From contig ADNK01001741.1 of assembly GCA_000320545.1 (NCBI GenBank), positions 1-52,537 on the forward strand: a DNA stretch of 52,537 nucleotides, read 5' to 3'. Source of the stretch: Bigelowiella natans CCMP2755 (Eukaryota > Cercozoa > Chlorarachniophyceae). Shown here piece by piece: positions 11,646 through 23,918 of the stretch. How positions within the stretch are numbered: the first letter of the stretch is position 1; every line of letters starts with the position of its first letter. The notes under the pieces are model-generated. The model worked only from the letters and a program-made list of their open reading frames with translations. It did no database searches and had not been told where the DNA came from. The position numbers were made by a program, and so were the translations under genes.

Positions 11646-12950
11646 TTTCCTTTCTATCAACTCGTCCTTTGGAGTTGTTACTTCTTTTCGTTCTCCTCAC
11701 AATTATCTTCCTAACAATGGACAAAAACGTGTGGAGCACGCACTGAGTGAAGTGTCCACAGTCCTTCTGACAGCCTATGCTTGTTTCGGTAGTTGTTCAT
11801 GTCAAACGTGGTCTCCAAGCAAATTCTTGAGAAGGAGGATCACGGCATGATGGTTGATTGTGATAAGTCTGATAGTAGTCTACGCGTCGTCATTAAGGTT
11901 TTTCATCCGCCACTTCGCAAGTTAGAGCCTCTGTGATTCAAGTCCACACATAGACATATAGTTCTGTGTTTGTGTACTAGTGTATGTAGTTTTAGCACAA
12001 GTAAATGAAAAAACATCAGATATTTCATATGTTGGTTAGGTATATGTGTGGTATATATGACTAGATAAGACGGATGTAATGAAAGGATTGAATAGCTTGC
12101 TTGCATGCGCGCAACACTCTAGCACTATTGCTCGCGCAACACTGCTATGCGCTAGATACACTGGCTATAGCTAGAGCTAGAGAGCCGAGACAAGCCTAGC
12201 TAGCTAGGCGATGCCATCACGTTAGCATGCTATCGATGATATCGATCATGCATCGATCAGTGACGACGCTACGCTACGATCGCACATTGTCATTGTTGTG
12301 TCGCACTCGCGTGTTCTTCTAGTATATACTAGTGTTCATGCACTCCACATTGCACATTCTATCATTGTGATAAATTTGCAGGTGACAGAACGTGCTAAGA
12401 ATCCAGCTACTACTATATGCATGTACATTCGCGTGAGGATTGCTAGCTAGATCGGAGTGCATTGTATGACGACATGCGTGCAACGCGTCGCAGCCTGTTA
12501 GCCTGCGTGCGATGCTTGCAGCATTTTAGCATTGCTAGATTGCTAGATTGCTTGCGCTTCTAACGTTGCAACATGTCGAATGGTCTAAATGAGCGTCTTT
12601 AGGTTTCCAAAAAAATGAGAATGGATCATAGATCATCGGCATGTGACAACATATATGTTATCGGACAATGTACCGTCGATGTTTAAAAAAACTTTTGCAG
12701 TCCTATTGCAACGCCATTAAATATCAATAGATATGCCTTAATTATGCGACTTGCATGCTTGAAACTAATACCATGCCTCTCTTCGAGTCTAGGAGCTGGC
12801 GCACTGCTCAGAGAATTGAAACTTTGTCTGCAGCAGGTTTTCTGTATAAAGGCTAACGCTAATGTATCAAGTTTATGGATTCTATGAAAAAGGCTGATCA
12901 ATGCATATCTGGCAGATTAAAAGCTCTTCGCCCCTTCATATCCCAGAGAA
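11646..12950. other. Convergent intergenic region with palindrome-rich island 2 (about 12080-12600)
   Basis: The gap lies between the 3' ends of the 10.9 kb plus gene and the MYB minus gene. About 12080-12600 is crowded with GCTAGC, CTAG, ATCGAT and GCATGC words, for example TAGCTAGCTAGG at 12199-12210 and ATCGATCATGCATCGATC at 12241-12258. No gene is seen in the island. 12600-12950 is ordinary, probably 3' UTR or spacer. Confidence 0.6.
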
Positions 12951-14723
12951 CTACAAATACAGGAAAAATGTGAGTTTAAAATGTGAGTTTACATCAATTA
13001 AGCGCTTATATTGGTAATACCCTTCGTCTTCGAGAGCATTGGTCCGAGGGGCAATGTTCTCAGTGTTTGAAGAGAAGCTTATTTCTGAATCCCCATGTTT
13101 GTCATGCTCGTCGTCCATCATATCAATCAGATTTCTTCCCTTATGACCTAGAGGCGTAATTGGAGGACATGGGCTTGAAAGTGTTGATGGAAGAAATCCT
13201 TTATAATCCGGGGTTCTTGGGTGTGGAGAGGCAGACATTGACATCTCCAATGCTGTCTTTGGAGGAGGAGAAGTTATGGACTGGGACAGTGTTGGAGTTT
13301 TCGGTGGAGGAGTATAACCTAAAATAGAACCAATTGGACTCCTTGAAATGCTGATAGGGGTGGGTGGGCCCGGGGATCCTAGAGGGTACATCTGGTTCCA
13401 ACGGAAATTTGCACCGAAGGGAGAGTCGCGCGTGTGGGAGCTCGAAAATGATGTGTTGAAAGATGTATTAGGAGAGTCCTTAGAACTTGGGAAAGGATTG
13501 AAGATCAGGTCTTTGCTGTGTCGTACTTTCAGCATTGGACTAAAGCTTTGACGTCTTTTCACAGGTGGTGTCTCGGGTGCCAGAGGGATTGAGAAGTCTG
13601 CTGGCGTTTTCAAAAAGGCATTCGTGCTTGAGGCCTGGGCACCGGAAATTGCATTCTCAATACTAAATTGATTTCCTCTCCCTTTCAAAGTTCTTAAGCA
13701 TTCAGCTGCTTCTCTGACTAGATTGTCAGAAACTGGAACACAGACTGGAAGCTTGGTGACAACCTTTTTGCCTAGATCAACTAGGAAATTCACAAACTAA
13801 TCAGAAATTGCCACGATGATCGGTTTTTAATTAGGTTTACACTCACTTTTTCGTTTTTTGCTTGATGTAGAAGCCTTTATCTTCGGTTTATTCGCATGAG
13901 CTTTCTTTGGGGCTTGAACAGTCACATGCCGCCGTAAATGCGAGTAGAATCGGTTCTTAATGGCGTTGTCCGTTCGACCTAAACCAAGACATGTTTAAAG
14001 TCTGCATGCCATGCTATAAGAACACATATACCGGGAAGATATTTTCTGATCTGGGTCCACTTTGTTCCAAACTTTGCATAAAGTTCGATGATTCTTTTAT
14101 CTTCATGTTCCGTGAAGGGAGTCTTAAGAATCGTGGGATCAAGATGGTTTATCCAGCGTTCTCTGCATTGCTTTCCAAGTCTGAAATCACTTGATTTAGA
14201 GTGTGGCGGTGAAGATATGTTGTTTGCGTAACGTACCTTCCAGGGACATATTTAGCTATGTCCGACCACTTCCCTTCCCCAAACACTTTTATGTAGTGTA
14301 AAATGAGAGCATCCTCGTGCTCTGTCCATGGCCCCTTCTTGATATTTGGGTCTAACACCTTTCTCCATCTATGTAGGCACTGTACGTCCGATTTAGCGGT
14401 TCCAAAAGCATCTCGCGCAATTGCTTTCCAGTTCTTTTCGTCGTGTTTAATAACAGATCGCTGTAATCAACAGTTATTTATTGAGTGAAAATCACCGTCA
14501 TATTCCAAAATGTTGAAAGTACCCTCAACTTATCGTCGTCATCCTGAGTCCACTTTGCAACTTTATTCCTATTGGTGTGGACTCTTGCTTTCGATTTCTT
14601 TGGTGCCGATTTCACAGGTTTGCTCTTAGGTGTTCGTAACAACTTATTTGTCTTCGATGTTGCTATGACTGTGCTATGATACAATGCAGCTGGCATTGCA
14701 ACTGGAACAGAATGAGATGTCAT
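12951..14723 (-). CDS. Three-repeat MYB transcription factor (3R-MYB)
   Basis: Five exons: 14723-14523, 14460-14237, 14180-14032, 13978-13847 and 13780-12951. They total 1,536 nt, or 511 residues. R1 begins at 'KWTQDDDDKLR', with later aromatics in 'KNWKAIARDAFG' and 'QCLHRWRKVL'. R2 is 'KGPWTEHEDALILHYIK...GKWSDIAKYVPGR'. R3 is 'KTPFTEHEDKRIIELYAK...TKWTQIRKYLPGRTDN' then 'AIKNRFYSHLRR'. The spaced tryptophans (F replacing the first W in R3) and the DPNI/DPTI linkers match the plant and animal 3R-MYB (c-Myb/MYB3R) class. This class acts in the nucleus and usually controls cell-cycle genes through MSA or MRE sites. The C-terminal 275 residues are Ser/Pro-rich with many SP and TP sites ('RTPDYKGFLPSTLSSP'), suggesting CDK phosphorylation. 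A basic NLS-like stretch ('STSSKKRK') follows R3. Confidence 0.95.
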
Positions 14724-15760
14724 CTCGGTGAGCTTTCTTTGCTCAAGGGCCCGAGAGGACGAGACAACCTTCGTTTAGGTCAGAACAGTCCCTGCTTTCC
14801 TGAGAAAATGTTTGGGATTCCACTCGTTATGCAACATTTAGAAAAATATAGGAAGAGAACGTTGGCGAAAATAGTTTATTGAAAAGATGCTTAAAAATAC
14901 AGTATGTGGTTATGAATGTAGCTTTTGTGAGCATGGAGTCATACACAATCCGGGGGGGGTTCGCTGTACCAATGGTGTCCAGGAAGGATCCTTCGATGTA
15001 AGTTTTCCACAAACATTCAACAATTCCAGGTGATTTCCTTCATTTTCCTGCATCATATGATGGATCTTATTTAAAATCCCGATCTTCGGAATGAAAGATA
15101 ATAATTATGGTCTTAATTATCCGTGTGAGGAAATAAATATTTTCGTAGGCAATCTAGGACATAAGACTAATTCTAAATCAATAATCTAGATGAAATCGCT
15201 GGTTCTGCATGTTCTGAGAAAGCGAAAGCGTCGTTATAAACAAACAGTTTCGCGCCATTTTAGCCGATTTAATACGTGCATAAATGTCAAAAATATAAAG
15301 CGCTCTTTATATGTGCCGTTTCTCGCCGAAAGTTTTGATTCTGACTTTCTTCCCACTAAATTTAATACAAATTCCCGGCAATCAAGATAATATCGAATGA
15401 TATCTGACAGTGACACAACTGTCCTGCCCGAGACTAAGGTTTGCGAGCAAAAACGGTTGATAAGCCTTACTTTTTAATGACATGAAAGTACATGGTTACA
15501 TTGGTTTTTACATAAAACAAATCTTATTCAACAAAATCATGTATTATCGCGGGATATTAATTTCATACAACTGTACAAAATTAGTATCCGCATCTTTAAC
15601 TAATCTGAAAAATTAGAGATGATTTTTATAGCTACGACAAATGAATTTACTTGTCGTCATACATTAACAAAGCTGAAAAAGTAAAAGGCACAGTCTCTAA
15701 CTGCCACGTCTGCCCTACCTCTGCCCTACCCGCGCCCGGCCTCGAGCCGACTCTGCTCAA
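14724..15760. other. Divergent intergenic region MYB / SPX-RING
   Basis: About 1 kb between two divergent starts. It is AT-rich, with no gene, microsatellite or palindrome island. A CCCGCGCCCGGCCTCGAGCC stretch just before the SPX-RING start (about 15729-15748) may be core promoter or 5' UTR, but no factor site can be assigned. Confidence 0.5.
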
Positions 15761-16777
15761 ATGAAGTTTGGGAAGATCCTTCGCGAAAATAGCAAGGAAG
15801 GATGGTTGTACTTAGATTACGATAACCTTAAGAAAATCATCAAGGATGGAGACTCATCTTCAAAGAGTTTTAAGAAGTTACTCTTGACTGACATTGTACA
15901 CGTCAATCAATTCTTTGAGAAGGCGAAGATGAAAATCGTTGACGAGGCCAGCAAGGACAAGAATTATCCTGAATTTTCTAAGCTAAAGGAACTTCACCAA
16001 TATGCTGTCTTGAACTACCTGGCTGTATTGAAAATTCTTAAAAAGCATGACAAGCACTACTTTCCGGCTATAAGGGAAGAGGTTCTAGAGGGGTTCATGC
16101 AAATGCCATTATATAAAGCCGTGAATTCACCCATACTATTCCAAAGCCTGGAAAAATCGGGATCTCTTCCCACGGGCCCCGACTGTCCGATCTGCCTTGA
16201 GCCTTCCATTACCCCTGTTACTCTAGAATGTGGTCATCAGTTTTGCTGGACATGTCTGTGGAACGGGGATATGGAGAATCACGTTGCTTGCCCGTTGTGC
16301 CGAAAATCACAAACTCTGAACCCTTCAGAAATCAACATCAACGACATTCTCGGGAAATTTTCAAAGAAGTATTTTCCCCGTTCCGTGGAAAAGAAGGAGC
16401 CCATGCCGGAAGGGAGCAGGGATTCTATGACTAAAGCTAACAATGAATCATTCCTTGCGGTTTCAAACGATATGCAAAAGATAACAAACGATATGCAAGA
16501 TATAAGTCTAGATGTCCGCACGAGGGAATCCAAAATCAAGATTGATTACAATCCACGAAAGTCGCGCAAGCCTAATCATGTTGGATCGCTTAATGAGCTG
16601 CGATATGAACTACACAAGGATCTATGTGCAAGGACAATGCTGGAAACGAGTATGGTTCCTGTAAAACAAGAAGTTCGTTCAGTCCGATCAATGACATGGA
16701 CGGCCCCTTCCTCACCATTAATGTCCACATTCAGTGAACAAGAGGATGACGACTGTATATTCGACCTAGAAATGTAA
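15761..16777 (+). CDS. SPX-RING E3 ubiquitin ligase, NLA-like
   Basis: Intronless, 338 residues. An SPX domain covers about residues 1-115, with the typical start 'MKFGKILRENSKEGW', the tract 'YLDYDNLKKIIKD' and the Lys cluster 'LAVLKILKKHDKH' that in SPX domains binds inositol pyrophosphates. A C3HC4 RING follows: C142, C145, C157, H159, C162, C165, C177 and C180 ('CPICLEPS', 'ECGHQFCWTC', 'CPLCRKSQ'). The tail is acidic and Ser-rich ('EQEDDDCIFDLEM'). Plant NLA proteins of this build ubiquitinate phosphate and nitrate transporters, so a phosphate-sensing ligase is likely by homology. The single exon is odd beside neighbours with 5-23 exons. A retrocopy or simple intron loss are both possible. 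Confidence 0.95.
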   Translation: MKFGKILRENSKEGWLYLDYDNLKKIIKDGDSSSKSFKKLLLTDIVHVNQFFEKAKMKIVDEASKDKNYPEFSKLKELHQYAVLNYLAVLKILKKHDKHYFPAIREEVLEGFMQMPLYKAVNSPILFQSLEKSGSLPTGPDCPICLEPSITPVTLECGHQFCWTCLWNGDMENHVACPLCRKSQTLNPSEININDILGKFSKKYFPRSVEKKEPMPEGSRDSMTKANNESFLAVSNDMQKITNDMQDISLDVRTRESKIKIDYNPRKSRKPNHVGSLNELRYELHKDLCARTMLETSMVPVKQEVRSVRSMTWTAPSSPLMSTFSEQEDDDCIFDLEM

Positions 16778-17840
16778 ACCACATTAAGTGGCTCCCCTCC
16801 TTTTTGTGAAGAAATCGTTAAAATTTTACCCGGTTCAGCAGGAGGTCTTTAAGACCTGCTATCTTCATGTACAGCTCTATCCCGATTGAAGATAATTGTA
16901 AAAAAACAATGAAAAACTGTCAATAAAAATTTAAAACACCGTTGAAGTAAATTGTTAAATTTCGAGTACCATTTTGCTAATCAATATGGTTAGCTTGGCT
17001 GTCAGCGCAAAAAAAATATGAACTTCATATTGAGCGTTGAATTTCATGCGCTAGCATGTGCAAGCTAGGCTAGTAGGGTTTCTTGTCTTCATCGCAATCC
17101 CGGGCCCAGCACCATCTAGCCATATGATTATTTGTAGCGCGCGCGCTAGGCAACGGATCGACACAACTAGCAGACAACATGAATGGCGACATTGTTGTGC
17201 ATGCATGGTGCAGGCTAGCTAGCTAGCAGGGCGCAGTTATTAGCATTCGATCGATTCATAGCTGCTAGAGCTAGTGAGACATCACATTGCGCGCCATTAT
17301 AGGCCCAAGCGCATAGCAACTTGCAGCCTACACACGCAAGTACGATGCGATGTGCAGGCTTGCCACTTGCTAGCTTGCACGCGTACATAGCTACACAATT
17401 TGCTTTTGTGTGTGCTAGAAATGTGATCACGTTAGCGACCACATCTGCACATGCATGACACATCTCATCATCGATATACCGGTCTCAAAGCACTACTAGA
17501 GCAATGAATTGCGTTTGATTGGACAACACCAAACAGCAATTTGACGAAAACATCTTTAAAGACACGCAGAGGGAATGGTTGAATGAGAGCAACACTTACT
17601 CTAGTTACTGCTTCTGCAGCGACTCAATTGCTTTTCAGCTTCCGGAGCACTTTGCTTATAAGTGCCACCCCCGCCTCCAGATCCTCATTCTTAGCAAAAC
17701 TAGGTTGTTGTGCATTAGAAACAAAAGTAACACTATTTTAGTGAGATGGTAGACGATCATGCTGCACTTCCGACGTGCGTGAAATGCATGGAAAATAACA
17801 ATTCCATATCGACGTACTACTAATCTCACAGTTCAGCTAC
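16778..17840. other. Convergent intergenic region with palindrome-rich island 3 (about 17030-17510)
   Basis: The gap lies between the stop of SPX-RING and the stop of the minus-strand aminotransferase. 16778-17000 is AT-rich with an AATAAA-like CAATAAAAAT at about 16921, a plausible polyadenylation signal. The island contains GCTAGCTAGCTAGCAGG (about 17213-17229), GCGCGCGCGC (about 17137-17146) and many GCATGC/CATGCA words. No gene was found. Confidence 0.6.
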
Positions 17841-18556
17841 TTAACGGGTGCACCATCCATTCTCCCATGCATACCCGAAAAGAACAAACAAAGAGTCTCT
17901 CAGCATATTCTCCATTTGAAGATCTAAGCTCTTTGCGTTGAAGGCAGACCTGAAAGAGAGTCGTAGCCATTGCGACGGATGGCTGTCTTCGTTGGCCTTG
18001 AAGAATTCTCCAGGAGCCAGCAATACCTTTTGGCACAACGAATTGTAAAAAAATTGAGTGCGGAGATTAGAGACCCCTATTTCAAGGGAAAATCAAAGAT
18101 CTCTGTCTATATCTCAGCCAAATATGTAAACGTTCCCCATGCAGGCATTTCTTCATAATCCTTTTTACTGGTCTGTATCATGTACTATGGAGGATCCACA
18201 AATGCATCTTTCACTTCTTAACCCATATGTAATGGGGGAGGGGGAGGGGGAAGGGGGGCGGGGGGGAGAGCTGTCCAAAGACTAATGAAGCGCATTTCAG
18301 ATTTTCTAGTAACAGCACCATCCATTGGGAATCTATTGGGAAATGCCAATCCCTTCGATGTTGTAACGTAAATAATTGCGGTGGACACAAATGACCTTGT
18401 TTTTCAAGAGCAGCTGCACAACTTCAACGCTCTTGATGCTCTGAGGGAGGGGGGTGATATGAGTGTACGCGTGTGTGAGCCCACACTGGATATAATGTTT
18501 GTTTAGTTTCTTGCCTCTTCAAGTATCAACATGCTTATTGTTGGATCTACACACGC

Positions 18557-18592
<36 letters not shown>

Positions 18593-18841
18593 CTATATTT
18601 ATATGTATTACACATATACATGTAACACAAGGCGCATATCTGTCGCTTGAAATAGCAATTCTCTTTCTCCTCACAAATCGTTACTATCATCAATCATCAT
18701 CATCGTCGTTTAATTTTCTTTCCCCTCTCCATCGCCACACACACCGTGACGGGCTTGAACCAGAAAAACATGCCTGAGAAGCAGCAGCGACATCAGCAGT
18801 AGCAGTGCATCATAGCAAGAATACCCAAAGCACAACGCGCG

Positions 18842-18921
<80 letters not shown>

Positions 18922-19730
18922 GAGAGAACCAAGAACACCAGCACTATATTCATTCATATATGGCAGAAGGAAGCATTTAGGTTGGTCTTCAGTCACGTCG
19001 TCATGTTTGAAAAACAGGGGGGGGGGGAAGGAGGTGTAGCTTCACTAATGTCTAAATTGTATTGAAAAAGACGCTGCGAGTGACTTCACCATCATCATCG
19101 GCTTCGTGAAATAAAGCCAACATCAAACTATACAATGTACGAAATCGCTAATTTGTCCTCTCAGTTTTGAGTTTTTCTTATCATAAGCAGCAAACATGAC
19201 CCGCGGTAGGCACTCTCCATTCACACAGCCCTTTCATTTCCTGGAGAATCAGTTTTGGGAAAAATAAAAGCGCAGCCAAGATGACCCACCACCAATCACA
19301 ACAACACAGCAGCATTAGCACAAAGTCTCGCTAATCTCACGGAACGATCACAAGGCTTAACACTATGCGTGCAAGGTAACACGATGATGCTGATATTGTT
19401 CTCGAGCCGGCATAAAGATCTCATTAATCTATACATCACGTCCTTCTACTATGGCTATTGCAACCACCCTTTCAAACGCGCGCGCTACGATGTTTCGCCG
19501 TTCTTGATACACTTTCTGTATCTTCTCAACCTTGGAGGTTACCGCAGCAGTAGAGAGAGAGAGACAAAACAACAACGCCAACAACAACCACAACCAGTTA
19601 GCATCTTTCAAGGGAAGTGCGTAAAAAAAGGCCTTCGCATGTACGTGTGTCGCGATGGTGTCGATCAGATTCAAGCTTTGACTCATTTTTAAATCATATC
19701 CAATATATTATACACACACACACACACACG

Positions 19731-19796
<66 letters not shown>

Positions 19797-21247
19797 ATAG
19801 TTTGCAGCATCCTGACTACGAACTGCCTCATGTGCTCACACAGTCATCACGATGTTGTCATCACATGCGCTTTGAGGCCTTTCCGGCCCCACTTGTCGAG
19901 AAGGCCAACCACCAGGCTCTGGCCAAACCAATCGTATCAAAACACGCACACTCAATAGTAGCTATTGTAATAATATTACCATCATTTTCACCGCCGCCAT
20001 CACCATCCCCGTCATCATCATCATCATGATCATCATAATCATAATTATCATAATCATCACAATCATCATCATCAAAACCAGCATCGAAGTCATCATCAGA
20101 ATGATCCCATTCACTGAAATCACTGCGATCGATCATGCGCTGGTTTGTCACCTGCGAAACGGCTGATCCTGTCTGTGTGCTTAATGCACTTGCCTGGTGA
20201 ATTGAAGCAAACATCCACATCGATTCCAACGACGACGCAAAACGAGCAAGGAGCATATCAAACATATACTCTCTTCCCCCCCCCATACTTTGTATTGAGA
20301 TTACTTTGAAAGAAAATCTGATAGAGCCATCTCCACGTCTTCCCTCCCTCCCTCCCTCCCTCCTCCCCCCCCCCCCCCCCCCCCCTTCTTACTACTTTTG
20401 TCATATGAACAACTAAATCTTTGGGCGCCGTAAACTGAGAAAATAACGAGGAAAGGGGGGGAAGGGGAGAGGGCGCTCTATAATTCTCATCGGAAAGAAA
20501 ACCAGCAATACATCTATCTACTATCAACTACATAATCGAGGGCAAAAAAATTAAAAGTTTCTTTAGAAGAATAAGTTAAAGGCGGTGGACGTTTCGCCGT
20601 TTAACGTCAAACAACGCACAGGCTCTGCGACAGCATGATGCTCGAGACCGAGATAATGACCCAAAATCAGCGCATCAAAACTTCACTAGGAACTTCGGTC
20701 ATCATGGGGGGAGGAAACGCTTCTTGATGCCGAAAACTAGCTTCATCACGATCAATGCTATCATATCTGAACACGCGGTCACTCTCACCCATCCCGTTCT
20801 AAGGCCAGGAGCGAGGAACTTGCTCACGGTGTCAATCCTTCCGCATCACACACCAAACAAGAAGCAGCAATACACCGCAGCCAAGGGTGACATATCAAAG
20901 GAAGTTTCAGCACCATTGCGTCGTATGCATATGCGCCGAGAGATATATGATTAGCAGGACAATCATTTTTCCCCCCTCGCAAAACTAGAAGAGAGCTATG
21001 TGGACTCTATCAGCGTTTTGGAGGAAAATAGTAGCAAGTATCATCTGTATACACATCGCTCTTGTGACGAGGCAAAGCGAAACATAGGGCGAAGCGAATT
21101 GCAAAGGCCGAATTCTGTGGTGATTGTTGTACATACAGAACAACGGCCTGGTGAGATGGCCACTGACCTCATAGCCCTGCCTTGTGTATCGATGCTCTGA
21201 AAACCACCGAACCGTAGTCCTGCGAGTTGCAATCAAGTAGGACACCG

Positions 21248-21286
<39 letters not shown>

Positions 21287-21343
21287 GCATGATGCGTTTT
21301 ATGCGTAATGGTGGCAGGGAAAGAGAGACAAAGAGAGAAAGAG

Positions 21344-21382
<39 letters not shown>

Positions 21383-21818
21383 GCACATTACATCTTGTAC
21401 ACTATCGCAAAAATACATACTCGTATCTACACACACACATATATGCACCCACACGCACACACGGCGCAATTAGCACCTGGAATGTCCGTAGATTTGACAT
21501 CGTGATTGTACCTAACACACATCAACGACGCACACCACCATAAGCTCAGGGCAGAATCTTCTCTAGAACCCGAAATATACACTCTCCCAAGAGCTACTAC
21601 AGCAAAGCGCTCGTTCCAGTAAAAACAAAGGCCCCAATGGCTCTTGGCAGTATTTATGCGGCGAGGCAAAGGTAGGTGAAGGCAAATCCCTCCATTTTCC
21701 CAAGGTCTCTTCCATAGGGTACTGAAATGCGTGCTGTTTGTTCTTCTTCGCAATGGGTGGTATAACCAATGATGGCTTATCATGATCATGATCATCATCA
21801 TCATCATCACCATCATCA

Positions 21819-21849
<31 letters not shown>

Positions 21850-22113
21850 GCTACCTCAGCCAGTCGTAGGCACAATCTTCCATAATCCAAAGATCATACC
21901 TTTTTCGAGGAGGGGAATATGAAAGGGGTTGGGAGAGGCGGAGGAGGAGGAGGAGGAGGAGGAGGAGGAGGAGGAGAGAAAACGATAAGGAATAAGTGCA
22001 GCATAGCGAAGAGTCGTTAGCAGCCTACACTTGCTGCGTGTTTCTGTATTTGGAATGTACGCTCTGCTATTCATGAAGCATAATATATGCTGTTTGGACT
22101 GACCCAGCTGTAA

Positions 22114-22153
<40 letters not shown>

Positions 22154-22845
22154 TCATACTATTATAGTATATACATAGCCAAAAAAGACTCATTGCAGAT
22201 ACTTCCGCTTAAAAGCATGCAAAGTCATCAGCGTGCACCTCTCTCCCAACATTAACAAAAACTACTATATGATGTTGTTATTGTCTTTACTAATTACTTA
22301 GGAGCAATATCGTAGATTTGCTTGATTCGCTCTTCGCTCATCACCGCCCCGCTCGGATTTGCTGGTTGGATTTCCAGTCATCGTGAGAGAGGGGAAGGGT
22401 AAGAAGGGAGCCGAGAATAAGGGTGAAGGGAGGGGGGGGGGGGGGGGGGGGGTGGCATCGATGGTCAGGGGCGATAGACTTTGAAGAGGGGGGAGAAAGG
22501 CCAGGGAAGGGAGAGAAGTATATAACAACAAACAGCCATACAAAAGCGCTGTACCGACAGATGCTCTCCCTCATCACTAATACGCGCGAACGCGTTGAAG
22601 TCATCATCATCGTCAATACTATCATCACCATAATCATCATCATCATCGTCGTCATTGCATCATCACCTCCAACAGGGATGAGGTAGATCCCAACGAAGGA
22701 CGCTTTCTTCTCTGCAAGGGCCTGGCACTTCTCCTCCAGCTTTTCAGGAATAATTCCCTAAGTAAATTGCGACGTCAAAATTGCACATTAGATCGATGAA
22801 TTATAAAAGATATACACACAACATACAAAATGAATATTCGTGTAA

Positions 22846-22888
<43 letters not shown>

Positions 22889-23879
22889 GTCACACACACA
22901 CACACAAACACACACACACGCAGAATTGTAATTGTATATCGAGATAGAGTTTCGTACAAAAATGAGTTAACAAGCCCCGAGGCGATGAATCTCCGTAACA
23001 AACCGAGTGCATACCTACCAGCTCATCAGCAGCTACCCCACACGCTTTAGCACCAACCCTACATCGCATCGCCCACGTGCAAGACCCCAACAATTTGCAG
23101 AACAGAACATTTACAAAATGAAATCAATTTTTCTGTTTATGGCTTTTAATGGCCTCGCACTGCGGTGGGAGCTCAGCCGTTGTGCAAACGCGTACGCAAA
23201 GAACTCTCTATCTAACAACATCCGTCGAGCCAACGATGATAGCACGGAAGGTCGGTGTGCAATTTACATTATATGCACGATGGTTTTGGTCTATCCGCTT
23301 ATGCTCGTCATCGTAAGGAGCTCAGACTTACCCTCTGATATTGGACAATGCCGCAGAGTACGTGTGATCTTCTGTCAGCACCACGTCGCCCTAGTGCGGA
23401 CATTGAGCGTCATCCACATAGACGAGAAGGAGAGGGGGAGGGATGGGGATGTGAAAGGCCTCTCAAGATGACCATTTATTTTCAAGGAAGCATGAAGAAC
23501 ATAAAGTCGAAGGATAGCATAAGATACTGCTCTGCAGCAAAGACACTATCAGCGTGGCTTACTGGGTTGAGTAGGAGGCCGCACAGCTTTTCAATCGCAT
23601 CGCTACTTCCTGCTGTTGGCACTACATCCCAGCCCTTGCTAGCCTACGATGGGTTGATGGCGACGGAGAAGGATTGCGGAAGTTATTTCCGTGCCAACAC
23701 GCTGAAAGTGTAGCAGTGATGAATCTGGAGGAGACAATCCTCGTGTTTCTTCTATTCGTTCTTCAGAAGGAAAAAGAAGCAGGGAAAAGTAGTAGCACTC
23801 GGCGTGCCGTGAGTGTGTGGGACAGCAAGATACAAGATCTATTCACCGGTTTCACGTATTCCTCCATAAAGTCCCTGTA

Positions 23880-23918
<39 letters not shown>

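Noticed and set aside
16279-16539. Minus-strand open frame within SPX-RING
   Set aside because: Antisense shadow of the RING-downstream region, with no domain or splice evidence.
21563-21769. Candidate missing aminotransferase exon 'YPMEETLGKWRDLPSPTF'
   Set aside because: It resembles the expected 'LPSF' region, but its acceptor phase (0) does not fit the preceding exon (phase 2) and no GT donor follows. It is left unresolved rather than called.
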